From positions 1 through 15,436 of the forward strand of contig CAZWBW010000069.1 of assembly GCA_964632355.1 (NCBI GenBank): a stretch of 15,436 nt of DNA. The letters run 5' to 3'. Below the pieces are notes generated by a model that did not search any database, had not been told where the DNA came from, and was given only the letters and a program-made list of their open reading frames with translations. The position numbers were made by a program, and so were the translations under genes. This DNA is from JALOAP01 sp964632355. Lineage in GTDB: Bacteria; Chloroflexota; Dehalococcoidia; Tepidiformales; Tepidiformaceae. Shown here piece after piece: positions 7,558 through 13,630 of the stretch (position 1 is its first letter; each line of letters begins with the position of its first letter).

Positions 7558-7680
7558 CGTTTGCGTCGAACCAGCGGCGATGGTGGGCCTGGCGCTCGCA
7601 GTGGCGCCCGTGAACCGGCGAAGGGGGCCGATCGCTTCTGCACACCTCTTGCGTGGACGAAAACGAGGGGTTCAGGAGTT

Positions 7681-7707
7681 ATGTCGAAATCATTACGAGA
7701 CCGCTAA
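7681..7707 (+). CDS. possible 8-residue leader peptide MSKSLRDR
   Basis: ATG at 7681 follows AGGAG (7674-7678) by only 2 nt, which is short spacing. The frame ends at TAA 7705-7707, just before the first leader hairpin. The peptide ends in Arg-Asp-Arg, an R/K-X-R/K pattern known from drug-dependent ribosome stalling in other leaders; that link is speculative here. It could be chance. Confidence 0.2.
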   Translation: MSKSLRDR

Positions 7708-7721
7708 ATCGCCCACTTCGC

Positions 7722-7740
7722 ACTATCCCTTAGGGAGAGT
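7722..7740 (+). ncRNA. leader hairpin
   Basis: ACTATCCC (7722-7729) and GGGAGAGT (7733-7740) pair over 7 of 8 positions around a 3-nt loop, TTA. The right arm contains GGGAGAG, the putative ribosome site of the 19-codon ORF that begins at 7747, so folding would hide that site. Confidence 0.4.
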
Positions 7741-7746
7741 CGCATT

Positions 7747-7806
7747 ATGGTGCCTTTCGGCGCTGCGGTTACTCGCAGTGGAGAGAGGAGCAGAAACGTC
7801 GGGTAG
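7747..7806 (+). CDS. possible 19-residue upstream ORF
   Basis: ATG 7747 follows GGGAGAG (7733-7739) by 7 nt, good spacing. The frame encodes MVPFGAAVTRSGERSRNVG and stops at TAG 7804-7806. The stop lies inside the 5' arm and loop of the perfect hairpin 7798-7817, so a terminating ribosome would melt it. No homology is recognised. Translation-coupled control is an inference; chance is possible. Confidence 0.25.
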   Translation: MVPFGAAVTRSGERSRNVG

Positions 7807-7817
7807 GAGGACCCGAC
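7798..7817 (+). ncRNA. perfect leader hairpin with AGGAGG loop
   Basis: GTCGGGT (7798-7804) and ACCCGAC (7811-7817) pair perfectly and expose AGGAGG as the loop. No start codon at a usable distance follows this AGGAGG. The 5' arm can instead pair with ACCCGA plus CGT at 7837-7847 across a 2-nt bulge, a mutually exclusive fold. Confidence 0.4.
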
Positions 7818-7859
7818 CAAGCAACAGAACGTTCAGACCCGAAACGTCAAGAGGTGTTC

Positions 7860-8486
7860 ATGAAGCAAGCACTGCATCAGCAGGGCCGGGCCGCCGCATG
7901 GCTTGTTGCCGGCGCGATTTTTCTCGTCGCGTTCGGCGCATGCGGCCCCGCGCCCCAACAGGAACAAGCCGAAATCGAGTACGTCACTCCGACGCCGCGG
8001 CCGATGTTCGTCTTTGGCGCCGGCGGCGATAGCAGTCCGCCCGATGTGGTGGCCGCCTACGGAATTCCGACTCCTTCTCCCACCCCCACCCCTACTCCCA
8101 CTCCTGAACCCCCTCCTCCAACCCCCGAGCCAGCGCCCCGGATTCAAGCGGCCCCCTCTACCCCTCCCACTTCACCCCCGGCGTACGCACAGAGCAGCGG
8201 TTCGACCATCGGCTGCCCTGAGATCATCGCGTCGTCGTTGGGCCGCGCCGGGTGCATGATTTCCTACTGCGAAAGCACCTGGAATCCCAACGCCACCGGC
8301 TCCCAGGGAGAGCGTGGCTACTTCCAGATCCACCCGCGCTGGCACCCCGACGCGACCTATGACCCGGCGGGGAATGTCGCAGCGGCCAGCCGCATCTCCC
8401 GCGGCGGGACCGACTGGAGCCAATGGACCACCGCATCGGTCTTGAGTACGGGGCGCTGTCCCGACGGAAGGGTTTATCCTGGATAA
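7860..8486 (+). CDS. secreted lipoprotein with lysozyme-like transglycosylase domain
   Basis: This 208-residue protein has three parts. Residues 1-27 are a signal peptide with a hydrophobic core, ending in an atypical lipobox FGAC with Cys28 as the lipidation site. Residues about 42-110 form a disordered linker rich in Pro, Thr and Ser, including a run of Thr-Pro repeats near 70-82. Residues about 115-200 form a compact lysozyme-like domain: IISYCE-type segment MISYCESTWNPNATG with probable catalytic Glu138, then GYFQIHPRWH at 153-162 and a C-terminal AAASRIS helix. The domain has four cysteines (119, 132, 137, 200) that could form disulfides outside the membrane. The role is probably peptidoglycan cleavage at the cell surface. 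ATG 7860 follows AGAGG by 5 nt; GTG 7854 overlaps that site. The gene is alone between two strong hairpins. Confidence 0.85.
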   Translation: MKQALHQQGRAAAWLVAGAIFLVAFGACGPAPQQEQAEIEYVTPTPRPMFVFGAGGDSSPPDVVAAYGIPTPSPTPTPTPTPEPPPPTPEPAPRIQAAPSTPPTSPPAYAQSSGSTIGCPEIIASSLGRAGCMISYCESTWNPNATGSQGERGYFQIHPRWHPDATYDPAGNVAAASRISRGGTDWSQWTTASVLSTGRCPDGRVYPG

Positions 8487-8502
8487 CTGAAGGGAATGCC
8501 CT

Positions 8503-8541
8503 GGGAGCACGAACGGCGAACCCTGCTGTTCGTGCTCCCCT
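8503..8541 (+). terminator. probable terminator after the lipoprotein gene
   Basis: A perfect 12-bp stem (GGGAGCACGAAC 8503-8514 with GTTCGTGCTCCC 8528-8539) has a 13-nt loop and lies 16 nt past the stop. The tail (CTGTCCCTT) is poor in T, so termination may be incomplete or the hairpin may stabilise the mRNA end. Confidence 0.65.
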
Positions 8542-8558
8542 GTCCCTTACATTCCGCT

Positions 8559-8580
8559 TTGCTCGCGCCTTCGCGAGCAA
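8559..8580. repeat. perfect 9-bp inverted repeat, candidate purF operator
   Basis: TTGCTCGCG (8559-8567) and CGCGAGCAA (8572-8580) are exact inverse copies around CCTT. The repeat covers the putative -35 and nearly the whole spacer, ending 2 nt before the -10 of purF. No T-run follows, which argues against a terminator. Binding by a regulator is inferred from position. Confidence 0.55.
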
Positions 8581-8588
8581 CCTATACT
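8559..8588 (+). promoter_or_regulatory. purF promoter
   Basis: TTGCTC (8559-8564) and TATACT (8583-8588) with an 18-bp spacer are the best two-box promoter in the window. The predicted start near 8595 leaves a leader of about 33 nt that contains AAGGGAGG. Confidence 0.55.
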
Positions 8589-8627
8589 GAATTGGTTCCA
8601 CTCCCCAAGGGAGGCCGCTGCGCCGTT

Positions 8628-10094
8628 GTGATTCCCGATTCGGACAACCCCCGCGAAGCCTGTGGCGTCTTCGGGGTCTACGGACCTGGCGAAGACGTAG
8701 CCCGCCTCACCTTCTACGGACTGTACGCACTTCAACATCGCGGCCAGGAAAGCGCCGGTATCGCCACCAACGATGGTTCCGGAGGATTCAGCCTCCGCAC
8801 AGGCATGGGGCTCGTGTCCCAGGTCTTCGACGAGGAGGACCTCGCGTTCCTACGCGGCGACATCGCCATCGGCCACACGCGGTACAGCACTGCTGGCGGT
8901 TCGCTCGCCATCAACGCCCAGCCCATCGTTGTCCACGACAAGGAAACGGGCGACGAAATCGCTCTCGCGCACAACGGCAACCTGACCAATGCCGCAACCC
9001 TGCGCGAGGACCTGGAAGCCCAGGGCGTCGAGTTCCAGTCGAACGCCGATTCGGAAGTCATCGCACACCTGCTGGCCCGCGCGCCCGGCGAGACGTGGGA
9101 GGAGCGCTTCCACTACGTGATGCGCCGCTGCGAAGGCGCCTACAGCCTCGTCATCATGACGAAGGACCGGCTCTTCGGTCTCCGTGACCCGCTCGGTGTG
9201 CGGCCGCTCTGCTTCGGCCGGATGGGAGAGGGCTGGGTGGTTGCTTCCGAATCATGTGCCCTCGAACACCTCGGCGTGGCGCTGGAGCGCGAAGTGCGCC
9301 CGGGCGAAGTCATCCAGATCGACGCCGAGGGAATGCACAGCTTCATGCCAGTGGCTCAGCCACCAGTGCGGGCCGCCTGCACCTTCGAATACATCTACTT
9401 TGCACGCCCCGACAGCCGCCTGTCCGGGCGTTTGCTTTATCCGGTGCGCGAAGAGATGGGCGCACAGCTCGCCAAGGAGCACCCGGTCGACGCCGACATC
9501 GTGATCGGTGTGCCCGATTCCGCGACCCCGGCAGCCATCGGCTACGCCCGAGCGGCCGGTATCCCCTACCGCGAAGGCTTCGTGAAGAACCGCTACGTGG
9601 GCCGCACGTTCATCCAGCCCGACCAGCGTATCCGCGAAGCCGGCGTGAGCCTCAAGTTCAACGTGCTCGCCGAAGTCGTCCAGGGCAAGCGCGTCATCAT
9701 CGTCGACGACAGCATCGTTCGCGGGACGACGACGCCACGCGTCGTGGCGCTCCTCCGGCGGGCCGGCGCGAAGGAAGTGCATATGCGCATCACCGCGCCC
9801 CCGATCACGTCGCCGTGCTTCTTCGGCGTCGATATGGCCACGAAAAACGAGCTCATCGCAGCGAACATGAGCATCGAGGAGATCCGCGAGCACATCGGCG
9901 CCGATAGCCTCGGCTACCTCAGCCTCGAAGGCCTGATGACCGCCATCGGCCAGCCCGAGGGCGAGGTGTGCAATGCCTGCTTCACGGGCAGGTACCCGAT
10001 CAACGTGCAGCCCCACCTCGACAGCATCGCCGTTCGCGATCGCGAGCCGGCGCTCGCCGCGGCCGAGAGCCTTAACCGCGCCGGCCGCCCCTAG
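8628..10094 (+). CDS. purF: amidophosphoribosyltransferase (glutamine PRPP amidotransferase)
   Basis: PurF performs the first committed step of purine synthesis: PRPP plus glutamine gives phosphoribosylamine. The 488-residue product has an Ntn-type glutaminase domain (about 12-240) and a phosphoribosyltransferase domain (about 265-470). The catalytic nucleophile is Cys12 in REACGVFG, exposed after removal of an 11-residue propeptide, as in the Bacillus enzyme. YALQHRGQESAGI and AHNGNLTN are family signatures, and VIIVDDSIVRGTT (356-368) is the PRPP loop. Cys251, Cys397, Cys448 and Cys451 match the four ligands of the oxygen-sensitive 4Fe-4S cluster. GTG 8628 is chosen to give the usual propeptide length; AAGGGAGG lies 13 nt upstream, rather far. 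An upstream in-frame ATG at 8496 would add 44 unrelated residues and span the terminator. No other pur gene is adjacent. Confidence 0.97.
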   Translation: MIPDSDNPREACGVFGVYGPGEDVARLTFYGLYALQHRGQESAGIATNDGSGGFSLRTGMGLVSQVFDEEDLAFLRGDIAIGHTRYSTAGGSLAINAQPIVVHDKETGDEIALAHNGNLTNAATLREDLEAQGVEFQSNADSEVIAHLLARAPGETWEERFHYVMRRCEGAYSLVIMTKDRLFGLRDPLGVRPLCFGRMGEGWVVASESCALEHLGVALEREVRPGEVIQIDAEGMHSFMPVAQPPVRAACTFEYIYFARPDSRLSGRLLYPVREEMGAQLAKEHPVDADIVIGVPDSATPAAIGYARAAGIPYREGFVKNRYVGRTFIQPDQRIREAGVSLKFNVLAEVVQGKRVIIVDDSIVRGTTTPRVVALLRRAGAKEVHMRITAPPITSPCFFGVDMATKNELIAANMSIEEIREHIGADSLGYLSLEGLMTAIGQPEGEVCNACFTGRYPINVQPHLDSIAVRDREPALAAAESLNRAGRP

Positions 10095-10124
10095 CAGACG
10101 GCGCACTCCACACCGACCTTCCAG

Positions 10125-10149
10125 GCCCGGCACTGTTGCCGGGCTTTTT
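10125..10149 (+). terminator. intrinsic terminator after purF
   Basis: GCCCGGCA (10125-10132) and TGCCGGGC (10137-10144) form an 8-bp stem with loop CTGT, followed by TTTTT. It lies 30 nt past the purF stop and 24 nt from the end of the convergent receiver gene. Confidence 0.9.
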
Positions 10150-10173
10150 CCTGCGCGCCGGTGGCGGTCAGGT

Positions 10174-10566
10174 TCAGCGTTCGATTGCTTCGCGCACCGC
10201 TGTCTGCAGGGTCTCGAAGTCGAACGGCTTCTGCACGAACCCCGCGAGTTCGTCGGCCTGGATCTGCTCCAGGGCTGCCTCTTCGCTGTGCCCGGTCATC
10301 AGCACTACCCGGGCGCCCGAGCGGATTTCGCGGATGCGCTGAAACGCCTCGTCGCCGTTGGCGTGAGGCATCGTCATGTCGAGCAGAACGCAGGACACCT
10401 CGTCGGCGTGCTGCTCGAACAGGCGAACGGCCGTTGCCCCGTCGCTCGCGGTAAGGACGTTGAAGCCCATGTGTTCAAGGGCACGCGCCGTCACGAGGCG
10501 GATCGTCTCCTCGTCGTCGACCACGAGTACGACTTTTCGGCGCTCGCCCCAGGAATCTCCTGCCAT
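10174..10566 (-). CDS. single-domain response regulator (CheY-like receiver)
   Basis: This 130-residue cytoplasmic receiver domain has no output domain. Acidic-pocket residues Asp17 and Asp18 (VVDDEE), phospho-acceptor Asp63 (LLDMTMP), switch Thr91 (MTGHS) and Lys113 (QKPF) are all present, so phosphotransfer should work. The MTMPHANGDE and KPFDFETL segments resemble receivers paired with hybrid or PAS-type sensor kinases. No kinase is in the window, so partner and output are unknown. ATG 10566 has AAGGG 10 nt upstream and a -10-like TAGAGT about 39 nt upstream. The CYTH-CHAD gene lies upstream on the same strand, but with a 219-bp gap, so a shared transcript is doubtful. Confidence 0.93.
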   Translation of the reverse strand: MAGDSWGERRKVVLVVDDEETIRLVTARALEHMGFNVLTASDGATAVRLFEQHADEVSCVLLDMTMPHANGDEAFQRIREIRSGARVVLMTGHSEEAALEQIQADELAGFVQKPFDFETLQTAVREAIER

Positions 10567-10785
10567 CCTGGTGCCACCCTTACGAATTGTCCCCCACCGC
10601 CCTAACTCTACCGCGCTCTACCCGGCAATGGCACGGCCCCCGGCGAGCGTTGTACGGAGGTTTCATTCGCGACGCCGGGACCATCGGCCAATCCTACCGT
10701 GGGTACGGCCAGCCGGTCGCGAGAAAAGTGCCCCCAGCCCAGGCTCGCGCGACCTACCGGGCGGGCACCCGGGGCCTCGGGAGGC
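10567..10785. other. 219-bp intergenic region with GC-rich inverted repeats
   Basis: No gene is seen here. Next to the CYTH-CHAD stop are GCCTC-GG-GAGGC (10774-10785) and CCGGG/CCCGG (10757-10772). Farther along, GGTCGCGAG (10715-10723) can pair with CTCGCGCGACC (10744-10754) with a 2-nt bulge. None is followed by a T-run on the minus strand, so termination is uncertain. CTCTACC is directly repeated at 10607 and 10617, next to the receiver promoter. Confidence 0.4.
10605..10610 (-). promoter_or_regulatory. -10-like element TAGAGT of the receiver gene
   Basis: TAGAGT on the minus strand lies 38 nt before the ATG and is identical to the hexamer before the GH1 gene. It predicts a leader of about 32 nt that carries AAGGG. 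No clear -35. Confidence 0.35.
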
Positions 10786-12429
10786 TCAGAGCTTGTGCTG
10801 GGGCGCCATCCGGGCCAGGGGCGGCGCATCGCCAGCCGTCACCGGCGCGAGCATCCGCCGGGCCTCCAGCACCCGGCGCAGCCGGGTCCAGTCGCGCCCG
10901 GTCAACGGCCGGTAGACGCCGGGGAAGGCCCGCCGCAACTTCTGCGCCTGCCGCCGGTAGCGCTCGGCGATCGCTCCCATGGCCATCAGCGTTTCCGGGC
11001 CGAGGCGTTGGCCCGCTTCGTTCCCTGTCAGGTACAGCGTTTCCTGCGCGACCTCGGCGTCCTGGTGGAGCCCGAGCAGGTCCTGCAGTTCGGTGAGCCG
11101 CGCGACGAACCTCCGCGCGGGCTTCCCGTAGATCGGTCGAACAAACTCGAGCGCGTACCGGAGTTTCTTTGCCTCGATGCGGAGGAGGTGGTAGTCGGTT
11201 GCCGGCGAGTCGCGCCGAACCGCATCGCCGCGCTTCCGCAGCCGGCGGTACCGCCGTTCGATGATGCCTGGCGCCACCGCGAGTATCGGGACGTTGCCCG
11301 GTGCGAACGTGCGGATATCGGCGCGAAGAGCGCTCTCCAGGCCCTCGAGCAGTGTCTCGTATCGCTCCGAATCGAGCGCCGAGAGCATGTGGCGCCGCGC
11401 GACCCGCCGATGCTGTCGCAGGAGCGTTTCGAGGTTGTCGAGCGCGTGCTCGTGCCCGGGCCCGAAGCCGGTGCGCCAGCCGGGCATCCGTTCGAGCTGC
11501 ACATCGAGGTCCCGCACTTCGCCAAGCGCCCGCGCGATCCACGCGATTTCCTCGCGGAACCGCTGCAGCTCCGGCGGCAGGAACGGGCGAAATACCTGCA
11601 GCGCCGCACGGAGCCTCCGCGCCGCGACGCGCATGTCGTGCAGTGCCTCCGGGTCCTCGCCGAGCCGTGTGCCCGGTTCGTTCGCCACGAGCGCCGCGAA
11701 GTGGCGCCGCAGGACCGCGTAGCCCACTTCGCCTGCGGTCATCCCGGCGTGCACCTCGCTCGGCCCGAGGTCCGGCGGACCTGGGGGCTGTTTCCCGCTC
11801 GCCTGCAACCCGGCCCGGAACTTCGATACCCGCGCCGGTTCGAGCCCACAGCCGGCGACCAGCGCATCGACGAACCCGCGCGCCCGGTCGAGGCTCCCGT
11901 TCGTGAGCTCGACTTCGATGCGCGAGATCTTCGCCGGCTCATCCTCCACACCGACCGGGATGCGCGTTTCGTCGACGGCGATCTCGGCGACCTCGCCGCC
12001 GGTGTCGTCGAGCCGGAACGCGCGCCGTGCCTGGACCAGCGTGAACAGCGGCTGGAGCTCGCGGCGCCCGGCGACTGCGCGGATCAGCTCGCCGCAGGGG
12101 CCCGGCGCCGCCGCGATCGCCTCCGCCGTGGCCTCCCCGACGCGTTCGGTGAGCTCCCGGCGCGTGCGGATGCCGTTTTTCGCTTCGGCCATCGACTTCA
12201 GCGTGAGCTCCGCGGCGTCGCCCTTCTCGCGCACGCGGCAGGTGAACCCGGCACGGTAGATCCGCCAGTCGTCGGTATCGAAGTAAGTGTCGCGGAGCTC
12301 CTTCGTGCCAGTGGCGGTGACGCGGTAGTCCCCCGGAACGTTACGTTCGAGCCAGCGCAGCACCGGCCGCACGTCCACTGTCTCGAACTGCCATTCAACT
12401 TCCGTGTGGTCCTGCGGCGCCTGCGCCAT
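10786..12429 (-). CDS. CYTH-CHAD domain protein
   Basis: This 547-residue cytoplasmic protein has two domains. The CYTH (triphosphate tunnel) domain covers about 8-208, with YFDTDDWRIYRAGFTCRVRE (49-68), ELTLKS (74-79) and RIEVEL (170-175). Its opening motif is degenerate: the family ExExK reads Glu10-Val-Glu12-Trp-Gln14, so the lysine is missing. The CHAD domain covers about 230-525 with the two characteristic histidine/arginine helices, ALHDMRVAARRLRAALQVF (262-280) and YHLLRIEAKKLRYALEF (413-429). CHAD proteins bind inorganic polyphosphate, and CYTH domains bind or cleave triphosphates; a polyphosphate-related role is inferred. The ATG at 12429 has no clear ribosome site. It is divergent from fabI with 64 bp between starts. 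No ppk or ppx gene is visible nearby. Confidence 0.92.
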   Translation of the reverse strand: MAQAPQDHTEVEWQFETVDVRPVLRWLERNVPGDYRVTATGTKELRDTYFDTDDWRIYRAGFTCRVREKGDAAELTLKSMAEAKNGIRTRRELTERVGEATAEAIAAAPGPCGELIRAVAGRRELQPLFTLVQARRAFRLDDTGGEVAEIAVDETRIPVGVEDEPAKISRIEVELTNGSLDRARGFVDALVAGCGLEPARVSKFRAGLQASGKQPPGPPDLGPSEVHAGMTAGEVGYAVLRRHFAALVANEPGTRLGEDPEALHDMRVAARRLRAALQVFRPFLPPELQRFREEIAWIARALGEVRDLDVQLERMPGWRTGFGPGHEHALDNLETLLRQHRRVARRHMLSALDSERYETLLEGLESALRADIRTFAPGNVPILAVAPGIIERRYRRLRKRGDAVRRDSPATDYHLLRIEAKKLRYALEFVRPIYGKPARRFVARLTELQDLLGLHQDAEVAQETLYLTGNEAGQRLGPETLMAMGAIAERYRRQAQKLRRAFPGVYRPLTGRDWTRLRRVLEARRMLAPVTAGDAPPLARMAPQHKL

Positions 12430-12480
12430 GCGGCAATCATAACGGCGCGTGGGCGCGTGTCCCGCAATTCATGAGCGCGG

Positions 12481-12486
12481 TACACT
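12481..12486 (+). promoter_or_regulatory. -10-like element TACACT, probable leaderless fabI start
   Basis: TACACT ends 7 nt before the fabI ATG at 12494 with no ribosome site between. The spacing places the transcript start at or next to the ATG, as in leaderless mRNAs. Confidence 0.45.
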
Positions 12487-12493
12487 CCCCGCC

Positions 12494-13227
12494 ATGGGAA
12501 ACCTCGACGGTAAGAAGGCGCTCATCTTCGGTGTAGCGAACGATCACTCCATCGCGTGGGGCATCGCACAGGCCCTCCACCGCGAAGGAGCCACCCTCGG
12601 CTTCTCCTATGCCGGGCCGACGCTCGAAAAGCGCGTTCGGCCGCTCGCTGAAAGTCTCGGTGCGGATTTCATCGAACAGTGCGACGTGGCCAGCGACGAG
12701 GAGATCGATGCCATCTTCGCGAAGGCGAAGGAGCGGTTCGGCACCATCGACATCCTCATCCACGCCATCGCGTTCGCGAACCGCGAAGACCTGATGGGCC
12801 GCTTCATCGACACCAGCCGCGAGGGCTTCCTGCTCGCGCACAACATCTCCGTGTACTCGCTCGTGGGGCTCACGCGCGCCGCGATGCCGCTCTTCCCCGA
12901 GGAGGGCGGTGCCGTCCTCACGCTCACGTACTACGGCGCCGAAAAGGTGGTTCCGAAGTACAACGTGATGGGTGTGGCCAAGGCCTCGCTCGAAGCGACG
13001 GTTCGCTACCTTGCGAACGACCTCGGGCCGAAGGGCATCCGCGTGAACGCGATCAGCGCCGGCCCGATCCGGACGCTGGCGGCCTCCGGNNNNNNNNNNC
13101 CATCCACGACGTCGGCGCGACCGCCGCGTTCCTCTGCAGCGAAGGCGCCCGCGGGATCACCGGCGAGGTGGTCTACGTGGATAGCGGCTACAACATCATG
13201 GGCATGCAACTCCCCGACGGCGAGTAG
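12494..13227 (+). CDS. fabI: enoyl-[acyl-carrier-protein] reductase, interrupted by assembly gap
   Basis: FabI reduces trans-2-enoyl-ACP with NAD(P)H in the last step of each fatty-acid elongation cycle. It is a short-chain dehydrogenase-like protein: the divergent nucleotide motif GVANDHSIAWGIA lies at 13-25, HAIAFANREDL at 90-100, and Tyr146, Tyr156 and Lys163 occupy the active-site positions of the E. coli enzyme. After AGPIRTLAASG (residue 199) ten N's intervene; the C-terminus resumes at 13102 as IHDVGATAAFLC through GYNIMGMQ to TAG 13227, but in another reading frame. Comparison with E. coli FabI suggests 22 missing residues, giving 262 in total. The frame change is thus explained by the placeholder length of the gap and is not evidence of a pseudogene. 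It is divergent from the CYTH-CHAD gene. Confidence 0.95.
13090..13099. other. assembly gap (10 N)
   Basis: This is a run of ten N inside fabI. The reading frame on its two sides is compatible only with a true gap length of 3n+2 bases. The missing conserved segment of FabI suggests about 65. Confidence 0.98.
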
Positions 13228-13249
13228 CGTGCCGGGCGAGGGCCCAGCC

Positions 13250-13627
13250 GTGGACGACGACCTGTACGAGGCTCCCCGGACGAAGCACCCGGTGGTCGTC
13301 GCCGTCTCGGGCGACGCAATCCAGGCCACCATCTGGCGCGACGCCCTGGCCGACGCAGGTATCACCGCTGCGGTGGTCGAACGGGGCATGAGTGCCGCGC
13401 TCGGCGGCGCGACCTCGGTCTCGGCCACCTACCACGTCCTGGTCGACCGCGAAGCAGTCGGCGATGCCCGCAACGTTATCGCCGAACTGGGCGGCGCCAT
13501 GTCACTCGCGCCCCTGCCCGACGATGCAACCGCGGCCCAGCGGCGAAGGGCGGCGCTCATCGCCGCCGCCGTAGTGGCAGTGGCTGTGGTCGTGGCGATC
13601 GGCCTGCTGCAGCAGGTGACGCGGTAA
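13250..13627 (+). CDS. small DUF2007-like protein with C-terminal membrane anchor
   Basis: This 125-residue protein starts about 20 bp after fabI. Residues about 15-85 (VVVAVSGDAIQATIWRDALADAGITAAVVE, then VLVDREAVGDARNVIAEL) have the beta-alpha-beta pattern of DUF2007 'putative signal transducing' proteins. In that family the first helix reads like 'EAELIRGLLESAGI' and the domain ends in a helix like 'DLEEARELL'. A short linker leads to one hydrophobic helix at about 102-120 after basic QRRR, giving a cytoplasmic domain anchored in the membrane. GTG 13250 is preferred because GCGAGGG lies 7 nt upstream; GTG 13229 would add seven residues. Co-transcription with fabI is likely. The function of the family is unknown. 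Its stop is 3 bp from that of the convergent P450. Confidence 0.65.
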   Translation: MDDDLYEAPRTKHPVVVAVSGDAIQATIWRDALADAGITAAVVERGMSAALGGATSVSATYHVLVDREAVGDARNVIAELGGAMSLAPLPDDATAAQRRRAALIAAAVVAVAVVVAIGLLQQVTR

Positions 13628-13630
13628 CGC

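Larger units (their letters stand above)
7562..7859 (+). promoter_or_regulatory. structured leader of the muralytic lipoprotein gene
   Basis: This stretch of about 300 nt between a strong terminator and the lipoprotein ATG has no long gene. It holds four hairpin-forming elements: 7722-7740; 7761-7780 (7-bp arms, one mismatch); 7798-7817 (perfect 7-bp stem with AGGAGG in the loop); and an alternative pairing of 7796-7804 with 7837-7847. It also holds two tiny ORFs with their own ribosome sites and a palindrome GAACGTTC at 7827-7834. The alternative pairing ends 3 nt before the gene's ribosome site. The sequence does not match a riboswitch class I can recognise. The promoter was not located with confidence; TTGCGT at 7649 has no good partner. 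A regulatory role is inferred from structure alone. Confidence 0.45.

Noticed and set aside
7640..7859. c-di-AMP (ydaO), c-di-GMP or cobalamin riboswitch
   Set aside because: The gene context fits the c-di-AMP class, but the conserved core strings of these classes are not visible. Only generic hairpins are, so no named class is claimed.
8071..8165. C-rich tandem-like DNA repeat
   Set aside because: It is simply the coding sequence of the Thr-Pro linker of the lipoprotein, without a regular nucleotide unit.
8496..8627. N-terminal extension of PurF from ATG 8496
   Set aside because: It would add 44 unrelated residues, bury the catalytic Cys12 far from the N-terminus and run across the terminator and promoter.
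10699..12474. A 591-codon open frame on the plus strand opposite the CYTH-CHAD gene
   Set aside because: It is composition-driven antisense of a strongly supported gene in GC-rich DNA; the translation is rich in Arg, Pro, Leu and His with no recognisable domain.
12580..12790. FabI Ala93 in place of E. coli Gly93 as a triclosan-resistance change
   Set aside because: HAIAFAN is the ordinary form in Bacillus/Staphylococcus-type FabI, which includes triclosan-sensitive enzymes.
13090..13627. FabI fused to the DUF2007-like protein, or fabI as a frameshifted pseudogene
   Set aside because: The frame change coincides with a placeholder N gap, and both halves of FabI are well conserved up to a proper stop at 13227.
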